Assembly: GCA_947382355.1 (NCBI GenBank)
Contig: CANCYR010000027.1
Span: forward strand, 1-45,385
DNA from: an uncultured Lachnospiraceae bacterium
GTDB taxonomy: Bacteria > Bacillota > Clostridia > Lachnospirales > Lachnospiraceae
Direction of reading: 5' to 3'
DNA length: 45,385 nt
Under the pieces are notes generated by a model. It was given only the letters and a program-made list of their open reading frames with translations. It was not told the origin of the DNA and made no database searches. This document shows, piece by piece, positions 25,134 to 33,734 of the stretch. Positions within the stretch are counted from its first letter, which is position 1; the number at the start of each line of letters is the position of its first letter. The position numbers and the translations under genes were made by a program.

Positions 25134-25198
25134 AGATGCCTCCTTTTTGAAGTCGTCCCAAGTAGTATAACATTTTTTTTCGGTCTGAAAAACCTGTT

Positions 25199-26200
25199 TT
25201 ATAAAATTTTTTTAATATGGGTCTCAAACAAAGTCAAAAACTGCGCTCTTTCCTGTTCGCCTGCAAGAAGAACTTCCAGTTTTTCTTTCTGTCTTTTGCT
25301 GGGCAGAGACTTTCTCTGATTTAAATATCCATTGGCGATTTTCCAGAACTTTTCAGGATAAATCAGCCTTGCATATATGTATTCCGCCTCTTCCTTTGTA
25401 AAGGGAAGCACCTGTTGATAGGCTTCTAAAATTTCCATGCCAAGGCTTCTTGACCAGCTGTTTTTTTCCAGAACTTTCCTTAAGAACAGGGTCAGGTCTT
25501 TTACCTGTATGTCCTGCCTGAATTTTTCAAAATTTACCACATAAACTTTTTCTTCTTCTAACAGGATATTGTGATGGGAACAATCACCATGGCAAAACAT
25601 CCCTTCCTGAAGCACTCTGTCACAAAGCATGTCAACTGCTTCTTCATTTAAACAGCCGGCCGCCTTCTTTGCCTGTTCCTCAAAATGGGAATAACATTTA
25701 AGGAACAGTATTTCAAAATCACTTTTTCTTGAAGTCTTCCTTATAAAGTTCCGCACTCTTTTTAATTCCTGATCCCTCTTTTGGAATTCTGTGCGGAACG
25801 CCTCTTTAGAAATGGTAACCGGATATTCGGTAAAGTTCCCCCGCATTGCCTTATGGAGCCTTGCAAGAGCCAGAGCTGCCCTTTTGCATTCTCCCCTGTC
25901 CGAAACATTGCATTCCCTTGCCGGGTAGTAGTCCTTTACCATATAAACTTTTCCGTCATAATCAACGGAAAGAATGGAATCTTCTTTATTGCGCACAAAA
26001 CAATCTATATTGAAAAAGCCGGCTGCTTTTATTGTATCCATTAAAAGTTCCTGTAACTCTACCTTTTCCTTTGGACCGTTATATTCCGCAAACAGCTTCA
26101 ACCCTTTGTCTGTTTCTGCAATAATAGCCCCTCTTCCCTTTTTTGTTTTATTTACTGTGAAATCATAATTTTCCAATAAGGATACTGCTCTGTCATTCAC
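25199..26200 (-). CDS. CotS-family spore coat protein (kinase-fold)
   Basis: 333 residues with an aminoglycoside-phosphotransferase-like kinase fold. The N-terminal lobe has YDFTVNKTKKGRGAIIAETD. The catalytic-loop-like segment FCHGDCSHHNILLEEEKVYV, followed by VNFEKFRQDIQVKDL, keeps the HGD-x5-N pattern, but the expected metal-binding DFD/DFE is NFE. The pattern matches CotS/YutH-type spore coat proteins of Firmicutes. Whether it phosphorylates anything is uncertain. Its neighbour is the PEGA lipoprotein. Confidence 0.8.
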   Translation of the reverse strand: MNDRAVSLLENYDFTVNKTKKGRGAIIAETDKGLKLFAEYNGPKEKVELQELLMDTIKAAGFFNIDCFVRNKEDSILSVDYDGKVYMVKDYYPARECNVSDRGECKRAALALARLHKAMRGNFTEYPVTISKEAFRTEFQKRDQELKRVRNFIRKTSRKSDFEILFLKCYSHFEEQAKKAAGCLNEEAVDMLCDRVLQEGMFCHGDCSHHNILLEEEKVYVVNFEKFRQDIQVKDLTLFLRKVLEKNSWSRSLGMEILEAYQQVLPFTKEEAEYIYARLIYPEKFWKIANGYLNQRKSLPSKRQKEKLEVLLAGEQERAQFLTLFETHIKKIL

Positions 26201-26261
26201 TTTTCTTCCCCCAATCCGTTAGTCAATACTAATCTTATGAGGCAAGGGAGAAAAGTATGTT

Positions 26262-27728
26262 TCAGTTATCCCTGTTTTTTAAATATTCCAACAAAAATTT
26301 CCGGTTATTTCTTGTATTGTCTTCCAGTACAAGCTCCAGCATTTCTTTTAAGATGGCGCCCATTTCCTTTCCGGGCTTAACGCCTGCTTCTATTAAATCC
26401 GCTCCTTTAACTGCCAGGTCCTTTAAGGAAATGCATTCATGGTCTTTTATGATTTCCTCATAGAGTTTTTCCACTGTCCCAAGCCTTTCCAGCTTTTCTT
26501 CCCGCATATAATCGCTCTGGGCAGCTATATCCGCTTTCTGTACCTGTAAATAATCTGAAAAGATATCTTCTCCTATTTTATAGATGGCTCTCCGCACGTA
26601 TTTCTTTTCCGGTTCGATTTTGTAATCGTGGTACAGCACAAGCCTTGTGACCCGGTCTATCGTATCATTGTCGAATTTCAGACGCTTTAAAATATCCTTT
26701 GCAATTTCAGCCGATTTGTCAGCATGACCGTGAAAATGGTCGTAACCGTCCGCTTCCACCGTATGCTTTAAGGGCTTTCCTATATCATGAAAGAGCATGG
26801 CAAGGCGCAGCGCCTTCTGGTTAGCCACTGCTTCCATGGAATGAATGATATGCTCCCCTACGGAATAGCGGTGGTGGGGATGGTTCTGCTCCGTTTCCAT
26901 GGCAAGGTCAAATTCCGGCATAATGATTTCGGTAATGCCTGTTTTATACAGAAGGCGCATCTGCCCCGGATGGTTAGAAGTGACTAACTTTACAAGCTCT
27001 GTCTGTATCCGCTCGCCGCTGATGTTTTCTAGGGTATATGCCAGTTCCTTGATAGCTTTTTTGGTGTTTTCTTCTATTTCGTAATCTAACTGTGCCGCAA
27101 AGCGCACTGCCCGCATCATGCGGAGGGCATCCTCTGTAAAGCGTTCCCGGGGATTGCCCACTGCCCGGATGATTCCTTTTTTTAAGTCTTCTATGCCGGA
27201 AAATGCATCCACAATGCCTGCCTCTTCATTATATGCCATGGCATTGATGGTAAAGTCCCGCCGCTTCAAGTCTTCTAACAGGTTATTGGTAAAGGAAACT
27301 TCTTTGGGGTGGCGGCTGTCCTCGTATTCGCCGTCTATCCGGTAGGTGGTGACCTCATAGGTTTCCCATGGCCGGGAAATGGCTTTCCCGGGATTCTGTT
27401 CTTCCATATGCTTTTTAGATTCTTCTTTTTTATATGCATTCCTGTATGTATTTACGGAACCTTCTCTTGTTAATGTAGCTTTGTACGTGTTTGCAGAATC
27501 CGCTCTCATTAATATGGTAACGGTTCCATGTTTGATTCCTGTGTCAATGGTTCTTTGAAAGAGTTTTTTTACCTGTTCAGGCAATGCAGAGGTTGTAATA
27601 TCCCAATCGTCCGGCTTCCTGTCCAGCAGGCTGTCACGGACGCAGCCGCCTACGGCATAGGCGTCATAGCCGGCTTGTTTTAAGGTGGTTATGATTTTAT
27701 TTACGGATGGGGGGAGGGTTATGATCAT
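26262..27728 (-). CDS. cca: CCA-adding tRNA nucleotidyltransferase
   Basis: 488 residues. It adds or repairs the 3'-CCA of tRNAs, which matters here because both tRNA genes in the window lack encoded CCA. The nucleotidyltransferase motif is GGCVRDSLLDRKPDDWDITT. RRDFTINAMAYNE and the flexible-loop and neck motifs (RFTEDALRMMRAVRFAAQ) follow. A C-terminal HD domain is visible (LFHDIGKP, HFHGHADKSAEIAKDIL). A hydrophilic insertion at about 95-125 (KKEESKKHMEEQNPGKAISR) makes it longer than the usual about 450. AAGGAG lies 9 bases before the ATG. Confidence 0.95.
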   Translation of the reverse strand: MIITLPPSVNKIITTLKQAGYDAYAVGGCVRDSLLDRKPDDWDITTSALPEQVKKLFQRTIDTGIKHGTVTILMRADSANTYKATLTREGSVNTYRNAYKKEESKKHMEEQNPGKAISRPWETYEVTTYRIDGEYEDSRHPKEVSFTNNLLEDLKRRDFTINAMAYNEEAGIVDAFSGIEDLKKGIIRAVGNPRERFTEDALRMMRAVRFAAQLDYEIEENTKKAIKELAYTLENISGERIQTELVKLVTSNHPGQMRLLYKTGITEIIMPEFDLAMETEQNHPHHRYSVGEHIIHSMEAVANQKALRLAMLFHDIGKPLKHTVEADGYDHFHGHADKSAEIAKDILKRLKFDNDTIDRVTRLVLYHDYKIEPEKKYVRRAIYKIGEDIFSDYLQVQKADIAAQSDYMREEKLERLGTVEKLYEEIIKDHECISLKDLAVKGADLIEAGVKPGKEMGAILKEMLELVLEDNTRNNRKFLLEYLKNRDN

Positions 27729-27932
27729 GGATGGCTCCTTTTTTGATTGTTTGTTTTAAAGTTTTAATTTTATTTTTTCCTATATTGCTTGTATCTTCTG
27801 CTTTTGCATTTGGATTTTTATACCTTATTTGTTGTCCATCAGGCAAGCTGGTATTTCCAATATAACTTCCACGAAATAAGTGAAAGTAGGTGAAAGGTAT
27901 AGTTTAAGCAAATAGCTGAAATCCCAGGCTTT

Positions 27933-28787
27933 CTATTTCATAAATACCCACTGCTGTTTGCCGGAACGGGTCTCATCATAGGAAAAGCCCTGTCCTGTAA
28001 ATTCTTTCATCACTTCCGGATTCTCCGCCTGTCGTTCTGCAAGAAAACGGACCATTTCTCCCCGTGCCATCTTGGCTTCTGTTGCTTTTATCTTTACTTT
28101 GCCTTCATTGGTCAGGGTGCCGAAGATGCAGGTTATGTATTGTACGTTTTGTTCTATATGTGGTTGTTCTATATATGGTTCTACTACTTTGCTGTATTCT
28201 TTGGATGCCAGATTGATGATGACGGGGCGGGGACTGGACTGTTTTTCCTGCGGCTTTTTCTTCAGTTTTCCCTGAAGTTCTTTTTGTAACTCTTTTTGCA
28301 ACTCCTTCTGAAGTTCTCCGGCTTCCTGTTTTAACAGGGCTTCATACAGGCGGCTGCCCCAATACCGGTACAGGTTTTCTGCTTTGCCCACAGACAGTTT
28401 TGCCTGCATTTCCAGGCGGTAGGGCACGATTCCGTCCAGGGGCTTAAGGATTCCGTAAAAGCCGGACAGGATGCACAGGTGATTTTGTACATAGTCCCAT
28501 TGGTCCCGGGTGAATACGGCAGGGTGCATATACTGGTACTGGAGTCCTTCATAGGATAAGAGGGCAGGAGACAGGCGTCCTTTTAAATCCATCTGCTGCA
28601 CCCGGTCATAATTTTGCTTTGCTATTTTTTCATTGCAGCACCATAGTTGTTTCAGTTCCTGATAAGACTTGGAAGAAAGTGTCTGCAATATTTCTTCAGC
28701 GGATTGGATAAAGCAGGGCATGTCCTGCCATGGTATAGAATCATCGCAGATATTCATTTTTTTCGCCGGGGATATGATGATTTTCAT
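27933..28787 (-). CDS. yaaA: Peroxide stress protein YaaA (DUF328)
   Basis: 284 residues. MKIIISPAKKMN, LSGFYGILKPLDGIVPYRLE and NLASKEYSKVV are YaaA signatures. In E. coli the protein limits intracellular iron and oxidative DNA damage during peroxide stress and binds DNA. The chain is longer than the usual about 250 because of a charged insertion at about 155-185 built of QKEL repeats followed by KKKPQEKQ. Its start is adjacent to the bcp stop, so the two peroxide-defence genes form one operon. Confidence 0.88.
   Translation of the reverse strand: MKIIISPAKKMNICDDSIPWQDMPCFIQSAEEILQTLSSKSYQELKQLWCCNEKIAKQNYDRVQQMDLKGRLSPALLSYEGLQYQYMHPAVFTRDQWDYVQNHLCILSGFYGILKPLDGIVPYRLEMQAKLSVGKAENLYRYWGSRLYEALLKQEAGELQKELQKELQKELQGKLKKKPQEKQSSPRPVIINLASKEYSKVVEPYIEQPHIEQNVQYITCIFGTLTNEGKVKIKATEAKMARGEMVRFLAERQAENPEVMKEFTGQGFSYDETRSGKQQWVFMK
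28265..28325 (-). repeat. 12-bp tandem repeat inside yaaA
   Basis: The QKELQKELQKELQGKL stretch is coded by near-identical 12-base units. On the plus strand these read as variants of CTCCTTTTGCAA / TTCTTTTTGTAA. The unit length keeps the frame, so repeat number can change without breaking the gene. Confidence 0.7.
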
Positions 28788-29243
28788 TTAGCCTAAATAC
28801 TCCAGGACATCTTCTGCATTTTGAGCCGCTTTTACTTTCTCGAATACTTTTTCAATCACACCCTTTTCGTCGATGACGTAGGTGGTGCGCACTACTCCCA
28901 TGCTGACTTTTCCGTACAGCTTTTTTTCCTGCCATACGTCGTAGTCTTTGATTGCTTTTAGGTCCGGGTCGGATAGCAGGATGAAGGGCAGGTTATATTT
29001 TTCGGCAAATTTCTGATGGGATGCCTGGCTGTCTTTGCTGATTCCCAGAATTATGATGTCTTTTTCCTGAAACTTTTGGAAATGTTCCGCAAAATTAGCT
29101 GCCTGTTTGGAGCAGCCGGGGGTGTTGTCTTTGGGATAGAAGTATACGATGACTTTTTTTCCCAGGAAATCGGACAGGTTTATCAGGTTGCCGTCTTTGT
29201 CGTATAGGGAGATTTGGGGTGCTTTTGTGTTTGGGGTTAGCAT
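28788..29243 (-). CDS. bcp: Thioredoxin-dependent thiol peroxidase (Bcp/PrxQ)
   Basis: 151 residues, family length. It reduces hydrogen peroxide and organic peroxides. The peroxidatic cysteine is C44 in PKDNTPGCSKQAANF. The resolving cysteine that many PrxQ proteins have five residues later is alanine here, and no other cysteine is present, so this is a 1-Cys form. A thioredoxin-fold core (KVIVYFYPKDN, IIILGISKDSQASHQKFAEK) is complete. AAGGAGG lies 12 bases before the ATG. It is the first gene of the bcp-yaaA unit. Confidence 0.93.
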   Translation of the reverse strand: MLTPNTKAPQISLYDKDGNLINLSDFLGKKVIVYFYPKDNTPGCSKQAANFAEHFQKFQEKDIIILGISKDSQASHQKFAEKYNLPFILLSDPDLKAIKDYDVWQEKKLYGKVSMGVVRTTYVIDEKGVIEKVFEKVKAAQNAEDVLEYLG

Positions 29244-29314
29244 AGGTTTGGTGCCTCCTTGGGTGGGTGATTGGTTTGATTATTATTTAAATCAGTTACG
29301 CTAATTTTTAGCCT

Positions 29315-29375
29315 GACTGTTCTTCCAGGATAACAAATACGAGTATAGTATGGCATATTTTTACAGAATATACAA
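29315..29375 (-). repeat. Intergenic repeat, copy A
   Basis: On the minus strand this reads TGCCATACTATACTCGTATT in its core. A similar stretch (TGCCGTACTATACTTATATT) occurs at 30962-31021 in the same orientation. About 70% of 60 bases agree by eye. The two copies flank the Abi gene region. Confidence 0.45.
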
Positions 29376-29469
29376 TGATGTCTTTTAGTGTCTATAATAC
29401 TGTCTGCCAGTTTTTTATTTTCTGCATAATGCCGTTCCATTCATTTTAATTTCTTTGATTTTCACAAAT

Positions 29470-29676
29470 TCAAAATTCATGTTTTGCCAAATATTTTCTT
29501 GCTTTGCGCTGGCATTCTATAATAAGGATTCCTTCCTTTACCATTTTCTTTAAAGCTCTTTTTGTTGTAGAATCTGCTAATCCTAATAATTCTCTTGCTT
29601 CTTTATTAATGATAAAACCATTTTCTAATATATATTTGACAATGACTTCTTTTCTGTTAGTTTTTATCTCTTTCAA
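29470..29676 (-). pseudogene. Winged-helix C-terminal remnant of an AlbA_2-type protein
   Basis: About 68 codons read KEVIVKYILENGFIINKEAR, then ELLGLADSTTKRALKKMVKE. This is the winged helix that ends many Schlafen-like AlbA_2 ATP-binding proteins. The frame has no ATG (it would start at TTG) and no ribosome site. The N-terminal part of such a protein lies broken at 30943-31887, on the other side of the Abi gene. I infer that both are pieces of one former gene. Confidence 0.6.
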
Positions 29677-29701
29677 TTAACAAGAACCATAAACTTATGA
29701 T

Positions 29702-29732
29702 AAAAAAATAGAGCGCCGTCGCAACGCCGCCC
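29702..29732 (-). terminator. Probable terminator of the Abi gene
   Basis: On the minus strand GGGCGGCGT (29732-29724) pairs with ACGGCGCTC (29719-29711), with one mismatch and one wobble around a TGCG loop. It is followed by seven Ts (29708-29702). It lies about 100 bases after the Abi stop. Confidence 0.55.
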
Positions 29733-29834
29733 TTACAAAAACACCAAGTGTTTTATGATTCTAGAAATAGTATATGCATTTTGGGGGAAAATATCAACCT
29801 TTTTCTTAAAAAAACATAATAAAACCCGCCAAAT

Positions 29835-30812
29835 TTATCCAAATAAGTTATGTATCACTTTATTAAGAAATTCTCCTGTACTCATAATTAACTCATTTTT
29901 AATAAAAAAGCTTTTATTCTTCATTATTCTTATGTCAAATAACTCTTTTAATTCTTCAATTCTATGCATTTTTACTTTTTCTGACACAACTTGTTTATAA
30001 ACACAAAGCATACATATAAATTCTAAAACCGCACGGCATGAGAGCTTTTTCCGTCTTTGATTTTTGTTAATATCCGGCATTGTTTTAATAATACGATATA
30101 TCTCAGCTGGCGCAATTGAAGAGCCTGCATTTAAATCAGTAATTATACAGTTATTATGTGCACATCCATTTCTTAAACTTTTGACCAAATTTATAATTTT
30201 AATATTAATCGGAATATTGCCTTTTAAGCCATAATAATACTCATAAAAATGAATAAAGTCGCCAAAGCTCATTAACTCCATTAAAACCCATGCTGGACAA
30301 TCAAAAGCTACAATTTTGTTTTCTTTTTTTTGTTTTTGTGCATTATATTTCCTTTGTACCGTAAAATATTTATTAATTAAATTTCCAGTAAATGGTGAAG
30401 CGCTTGTTGCTTCAATCTTTTCTACAATTGTAGGATTTTTGTTTAGAAAAGTATCAACAATGGTATATCCATCTTCTGTTGAATCCATTTCAAGATTTTT
30501 CAGCAATAATACTTTTAAATCATGTTCAATATCTATACACATTTTTATAATTAGATTTCTCAAATGCATATCAATTGTAGAAAGTTCTTGCAAATATGAA
30601 AAATCCAAATCTATATATTTTCCTTTAGCGGGTCCTTTTAAATGCTTTTGATAATTTTTTCTATAGGAAGCTGTTCTTAAATAATTATTAACATCTGCAA
30701 GATACAATGCCGCCTCTTCTTCTGTTATATATTTAAAAGTCACACCTTTTTCATCTCTCAATTTATCTGCTAATGTTTTCGAGTCTAACTTTGGTTTATC
30801 AGTTCTGTTCAT
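29835..30812 (-). CDS. Abi_2 (AbiD/AbiF-type) HEPN abortive-infection protein
   Basis: 325 residues with AAAGGAG before the ATG. The N-terminal KPKLDSKTLADKLRDEKGVT, the YLRTASYRKNY stretch and the IIKMCIDIEHDLKVLLLKNL helix are characteristic of the Abi_2 family. A HEPN ribonuclease motif R-x4-H is visible as R214-NGCA-H219 (SLRNGCAHNN). Members block phage propagation, probably by cleaving RNA after a trigger is sensed. It is a single gene with its own terminator. It is inserted between the two remnants of an AlbA_2 gene, and its surroundings are AT-rich, which suggests acquisition by transfer. Confidence 0.82.
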   Translation of the reverse strand: MNRTDKPKLDSKTLADKLRDEKGVTFKYITEEEAALYLADVNNYLRTASYRKNYQKHLKGPAKGKYIDLDFSYLQELSTIDMHLRNLIIKMCIDIEHDLKVLLLKNLEMDSTEDGYTIVDTFLNKNPTIVEKIEATSASPFTGNLINKYFTVQRKYNAQKQKKENKIVAFDCPAWVLMELMSFGDFIHFYEYYYGLKGNIPINIKIINLVKSLRNGCAHNNCIITDLNAGSSIAPAEIYRIIKTMPDINKNQRRKKLSCRAVLEFICMLCVYKQVVSEKVKMHRIEELKELFDIRIMKNKSFFIKNELIMSTGEFLNKVIHNLFG

Positions 30813-30942
30813 ATGTCTCCTTTTCTGATAGAATATTTCTTTGCTCCAAACTTTTTCATAAGCAAAGTTTTCCCTACTTATCCTGCTCCTTTAAAAAATT
30901 AGAGGTTTTCTATTTTTACTATTTTTCCGTTTATATAATTTT

Positions 30943-31887
30943 CTATTGCATAACGATACATGGATTTTTCTCCAGACAGTAAATATAAGTATAGTACGGC
31001 ATGTGATGGCAAAATAGGCAAGGGTATTTTGGGATGATAATTTTAGGATTCTTGCGTATCGGCCTCTCTTCTTGTCTATAAAATCCCGTGATTCAAATCC
31101 TTCCGGGAACATACCCGGATTATATATTTCAATTCTATCTTTATAAATTGCCACGCCTTAAGAAATAATCCTTATGACAAAATGAGTTTAACAAAGCTTC
31201 CCTTATAGCATCCATCGATACTTCCGAAATCTCAGTACGTTGTAAGGAACCGGTAAATTCAGCTCTCCAACGAATATTGCTCTTTATATATGCTTCTGCA
31301 ATATCTACAAGTATTAAAACGGGACCATGATACCTTTGTATATCGTTAAAGGTCAGTCTTTCATTAGTTGCAAAAAGTGCCTTCTGGATGTCTTGTATCA
31401 AATCATCACTAAAAAGTGTCTTTCCTGCATTCAATAAATTATTTTCTTCTCTGTCGTTTTTAAGAAGCAATTCTGTGATTTCTTCCAGTGACATTTGCAA
31501 ATCCTCATCTGCCACTCTGATTCTTGCTACCCCATATGAAAAATATGGAATGTGATTTCCTTCAAACTTAACATGAATACATTCTTTCCCATTAATAATG
31601 ACTTTATTAGTTTTTAAATATATTTTTAGTTTGATAAAACTACCTATTTTCTGACTTATATCCCGCAGAGATTCTTCCGTAACAATTTGTCCTACCACAG
31701 TTCCATCAGGCTTTACTACAAAATATAATTCTCCATGCTGATGCTTATTTAAAATGGCACAAATAGAATGCATGACCTCCTTTAATTCACCTGATAAATC
31801 CTGATATCTTTTTAAACCAAGTAATATTAAATTATATAATTGCTTGCAAAAATCGTGCTGTTCAATCCATCTTTTATTAAATAGCAC
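30943..31887 (-). pseudogene. Decayed AlbA_2/Schlafen-like ATP-binding protein gene
   Basis: The first frame (31887-31141) reads like the N-terminal AlbA_2 domain (CAILNKHQHGELYFVVKPDG, then TVVGQIVTEESLRDISQKI) and the HATPase-like segment MDAIREALLNSFCHKDY. At about 31145-31150 the frame shifts, and VAIYKDRIEIYNPGMFPEGF continues in the next frame. A second shift near 31065 is needed for PIRKNPKI, after which the sequence runs into the short repeat described here (copy B). A stretch between DREENN and LLNAG also seems deleted. No functional product is expected. The missing C-terminal winged helix is probably the fragment at 29470-29676. Confidence 0.75.
30962..31021 (-). repeat. Intergenic repeat, copy B
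   Basis: Second copy of the roughly 60-base repeat of 29315-29375, same orientation, at the point where the AlbA_2 gene loses homology to its family. Confidence 0.45.
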
Positions 31888-31947
31888 TTATTCTTAATCT
31901 ACCTTACGATTTAATAAAATTTAACAAATGCATTATTAACAGATCAA

Positions 31948-33720
31948 TTATTTATCAAATATGGATTGCAAAACCGTTATTAATTCTTTTCTTGTTTTAC
32001 CTTTTTCTAAGCTCCACTTATTTGCCAAATTCTTTATTGTATAATTAATACTCTGATCGTCACCATTCTCTGATATGGAAATTTCCCTAACAATATCCTT
32101 AGCATTTTTTGAATTTATACAATCATATTTTTTCAATATGTCCCCAAATCGTTCCTGAACTAATCGGCTTTCTAACAATATTTCCTCTGGTATCTTTTTA
32201 TTGGGCAGATAGAAAACATTTGTTGAATAATACCTAAGATAATTCAAATATTCCTCACACTGTTGATCTTTTCTTTCTCCACCCTTGCCACCATCTGGAT
32301 ATACATCTAATTCCATACCAAAAGCGTTTTTTACACAATCAGCTAAGTATTTCGGATCTTCCAACTGAGACTTTGTCAAAACGCTTTCATCGAAAACATA
32401 ATTTGTTTTCATATCACCATCCAACATCATAAATATTCTTTTAGACAACATCTTATTTAATGTAATCGGAGTCATATAATGATTTATCAATGTCTTTTCA
32501 CCACCATGAAAATATACAACTTCAAAGAACTTTTCCTTTTTCATATGAACAAGTGTCTTCTCTATCAACATCTGGGCAGCGTAATCTTCACAATATATTA
32601 TCTTTTTATCGCCAACCTTATCTTCTATATTATAAAAAGCTTCTTGATAATGTACATTTTCTTCAATATAAAACTTTCCGTTCTCATTCGTCTTAAATAG
32701 TTTTATTGCTGAATTCGGTAAACCACTTATCAACGTTGGGGAATGGGATGATATTATTACTTGTAATTTCTTTTTCTTTATTGAGTCCAATAAATATGCT
32801 TTTAAATTTTCCTGTGCCCCAGGATGTAATGATACCTCTGGTTCATCTAATAATACCAATGCATATTCAGAAGCATTTTCTATACGTCTAACCAATTGAA
32901 CAACAGCCACCTCACCACTTCCTGCATTAGCCTCTGAATATCCTGTAGCACACTTATTCTTTATATACACAGATGTCCCATAATTCTTAAACAATCTATG
33001 ATCTGCTATCCTTATATCAGTATACTGCTTGTTTAGTATAGTACCAATAATTTTGACAACATTCGATGACAAATTTTCCATTTTTCCCATTTTATCATCA
33101 GCAACACCTGGAAATCGCATTGGCACATCATCAAATAATCTTTTTAAATATGCAGACCTATTTCTTAATAGCTCCTTCCTCTTATCTAACCCTTCTTTTG
33201 AGAAATGAAAGATTTTATCAAATGCACTAACTTCAGCTCTGAAATCCAAATAAATTACTTCTTTATTTACAGGAGAATTTCGCTCACTAGGCATCATTCC
33301 ATCCTTTTGAACTGGTCTACTTGTTTCCCAATAATCCGGATCTTCCTTTTTGGTTTCCGAACCCCTTCTCATTCGGGTTTTCATTACCTCTTTAATACCT
33401 GAATTTCTTTCTTCTCTGTATCCATAAAAATATCTATTTTTATCTCCACTTTCGGCAATAGGGTCAACTTCTGTTGAAAACCAAAAATCTCCACATGTAT
33501 ATCCTTGTGGCGCACCGAACAATGCATGCAACGTTGAACTCTTTCCCCCACCATTTTTACCAATCAAAACAGTCATCGGAAATTCAAAATTTATTCGACT
33601 ATTCTTAACAAGATTCTTATAGAACGGAAATTGGATGTATTCTATATAATTTTCAAAACATCCGCTTTCTTTCATTCGTTGTATACTCGAAATATTTTCC
33701 TGCATCTTTTGTTCGTCCAT
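31948..33720 (-). CDS. ABC-type ATPase with C-terminal TOPRIM nuclease domain (OLD/GajA-like, or fused PARIS-like)
   Basis: 590 residues. Walker A VLIGKNGGGKSST has K60. The signature-like NAGSGEVAVVQL and Walker B YALVLLDEPEVSLHPG (D292, E293) are followed by the switch IISSHSPT. From about 370 a TOPRIM fold follows, with E378 in IIYCEDYAAQMLIEKTL and D434/D436 in FMMLDGDMK. FYLPNKKIPEEILL resembles the EIE-NYLL motif of DUF4435. The architecture fits overcoming-lysogenization-defect (OLD) proteins, such as GajA of Gabija, which sense nucleotide loss and nick DNA. A fused AriA-AriB (PARIS) protein is an alternative. It starts 14 bases after the methyltransferase and completes a tight three-gene operon. 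GajA itself is of similar size. Confidence 0.8.
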   Translation of the reverse strand: MDEQKMQENISSIQRMKESGCFENYIEYIQFPFYKNLVKNSRINFEFPMTVLIGKNGGGKSSTLHALFGAPQGYTCGDFWFSTEVDPIAESGDKNRYFYGYREERNSGIKEVMKTRMRRGSETKKEDPDYWETSRPVQKDGMMPSERNSPVNKEVIYLDFRAEVSAFDKIFHFSKEGLDKRKELLRNRSAYLKRLFDDVPMRFPGVADDKMGKMENLSSNVVKIIGTILNKQYTDIRIADHRLFKNYGTSVYIKNKCATGYSEANAGSGEVAVVQLVRRIENASEYALVLLDEPEVSLHPGAQENLKAYLLDSIKKKKLQVIISSHSPTLISGLPNSAIKLFKTNENGKFYIEENVHYQEAFYNIEDKVGDKKIIYCEDYAAQMLIEKTLVHMKKEKFFEVVYFHGGEKTLINHYMTPITLNKMLSKRIFMMLDGDMKTNYVFDESVLTKSQLEDPKYLADCVKNAFGMELDVYPDGGKGGERKDQQCEEYLNYLRYYSTNVFYLPNKKIPEEILLESRLVQERFGDILKKYDCINSKNAKDIVREISISENGDDQSINYTIKNLANKWSLEKGKTRKELITVLQSIFDK

Positions 33721-33734
33721 TTTCCTTCTCCACC

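Noticed and set aside
29237-29440. Open frame of 67 codons before bcp
   Set aside because: It overlaps the bcp start, has no ribosome site, and its only recognisable part is the short repeat also found at 30962-31021. Treated as repeat sequence, not a gene.
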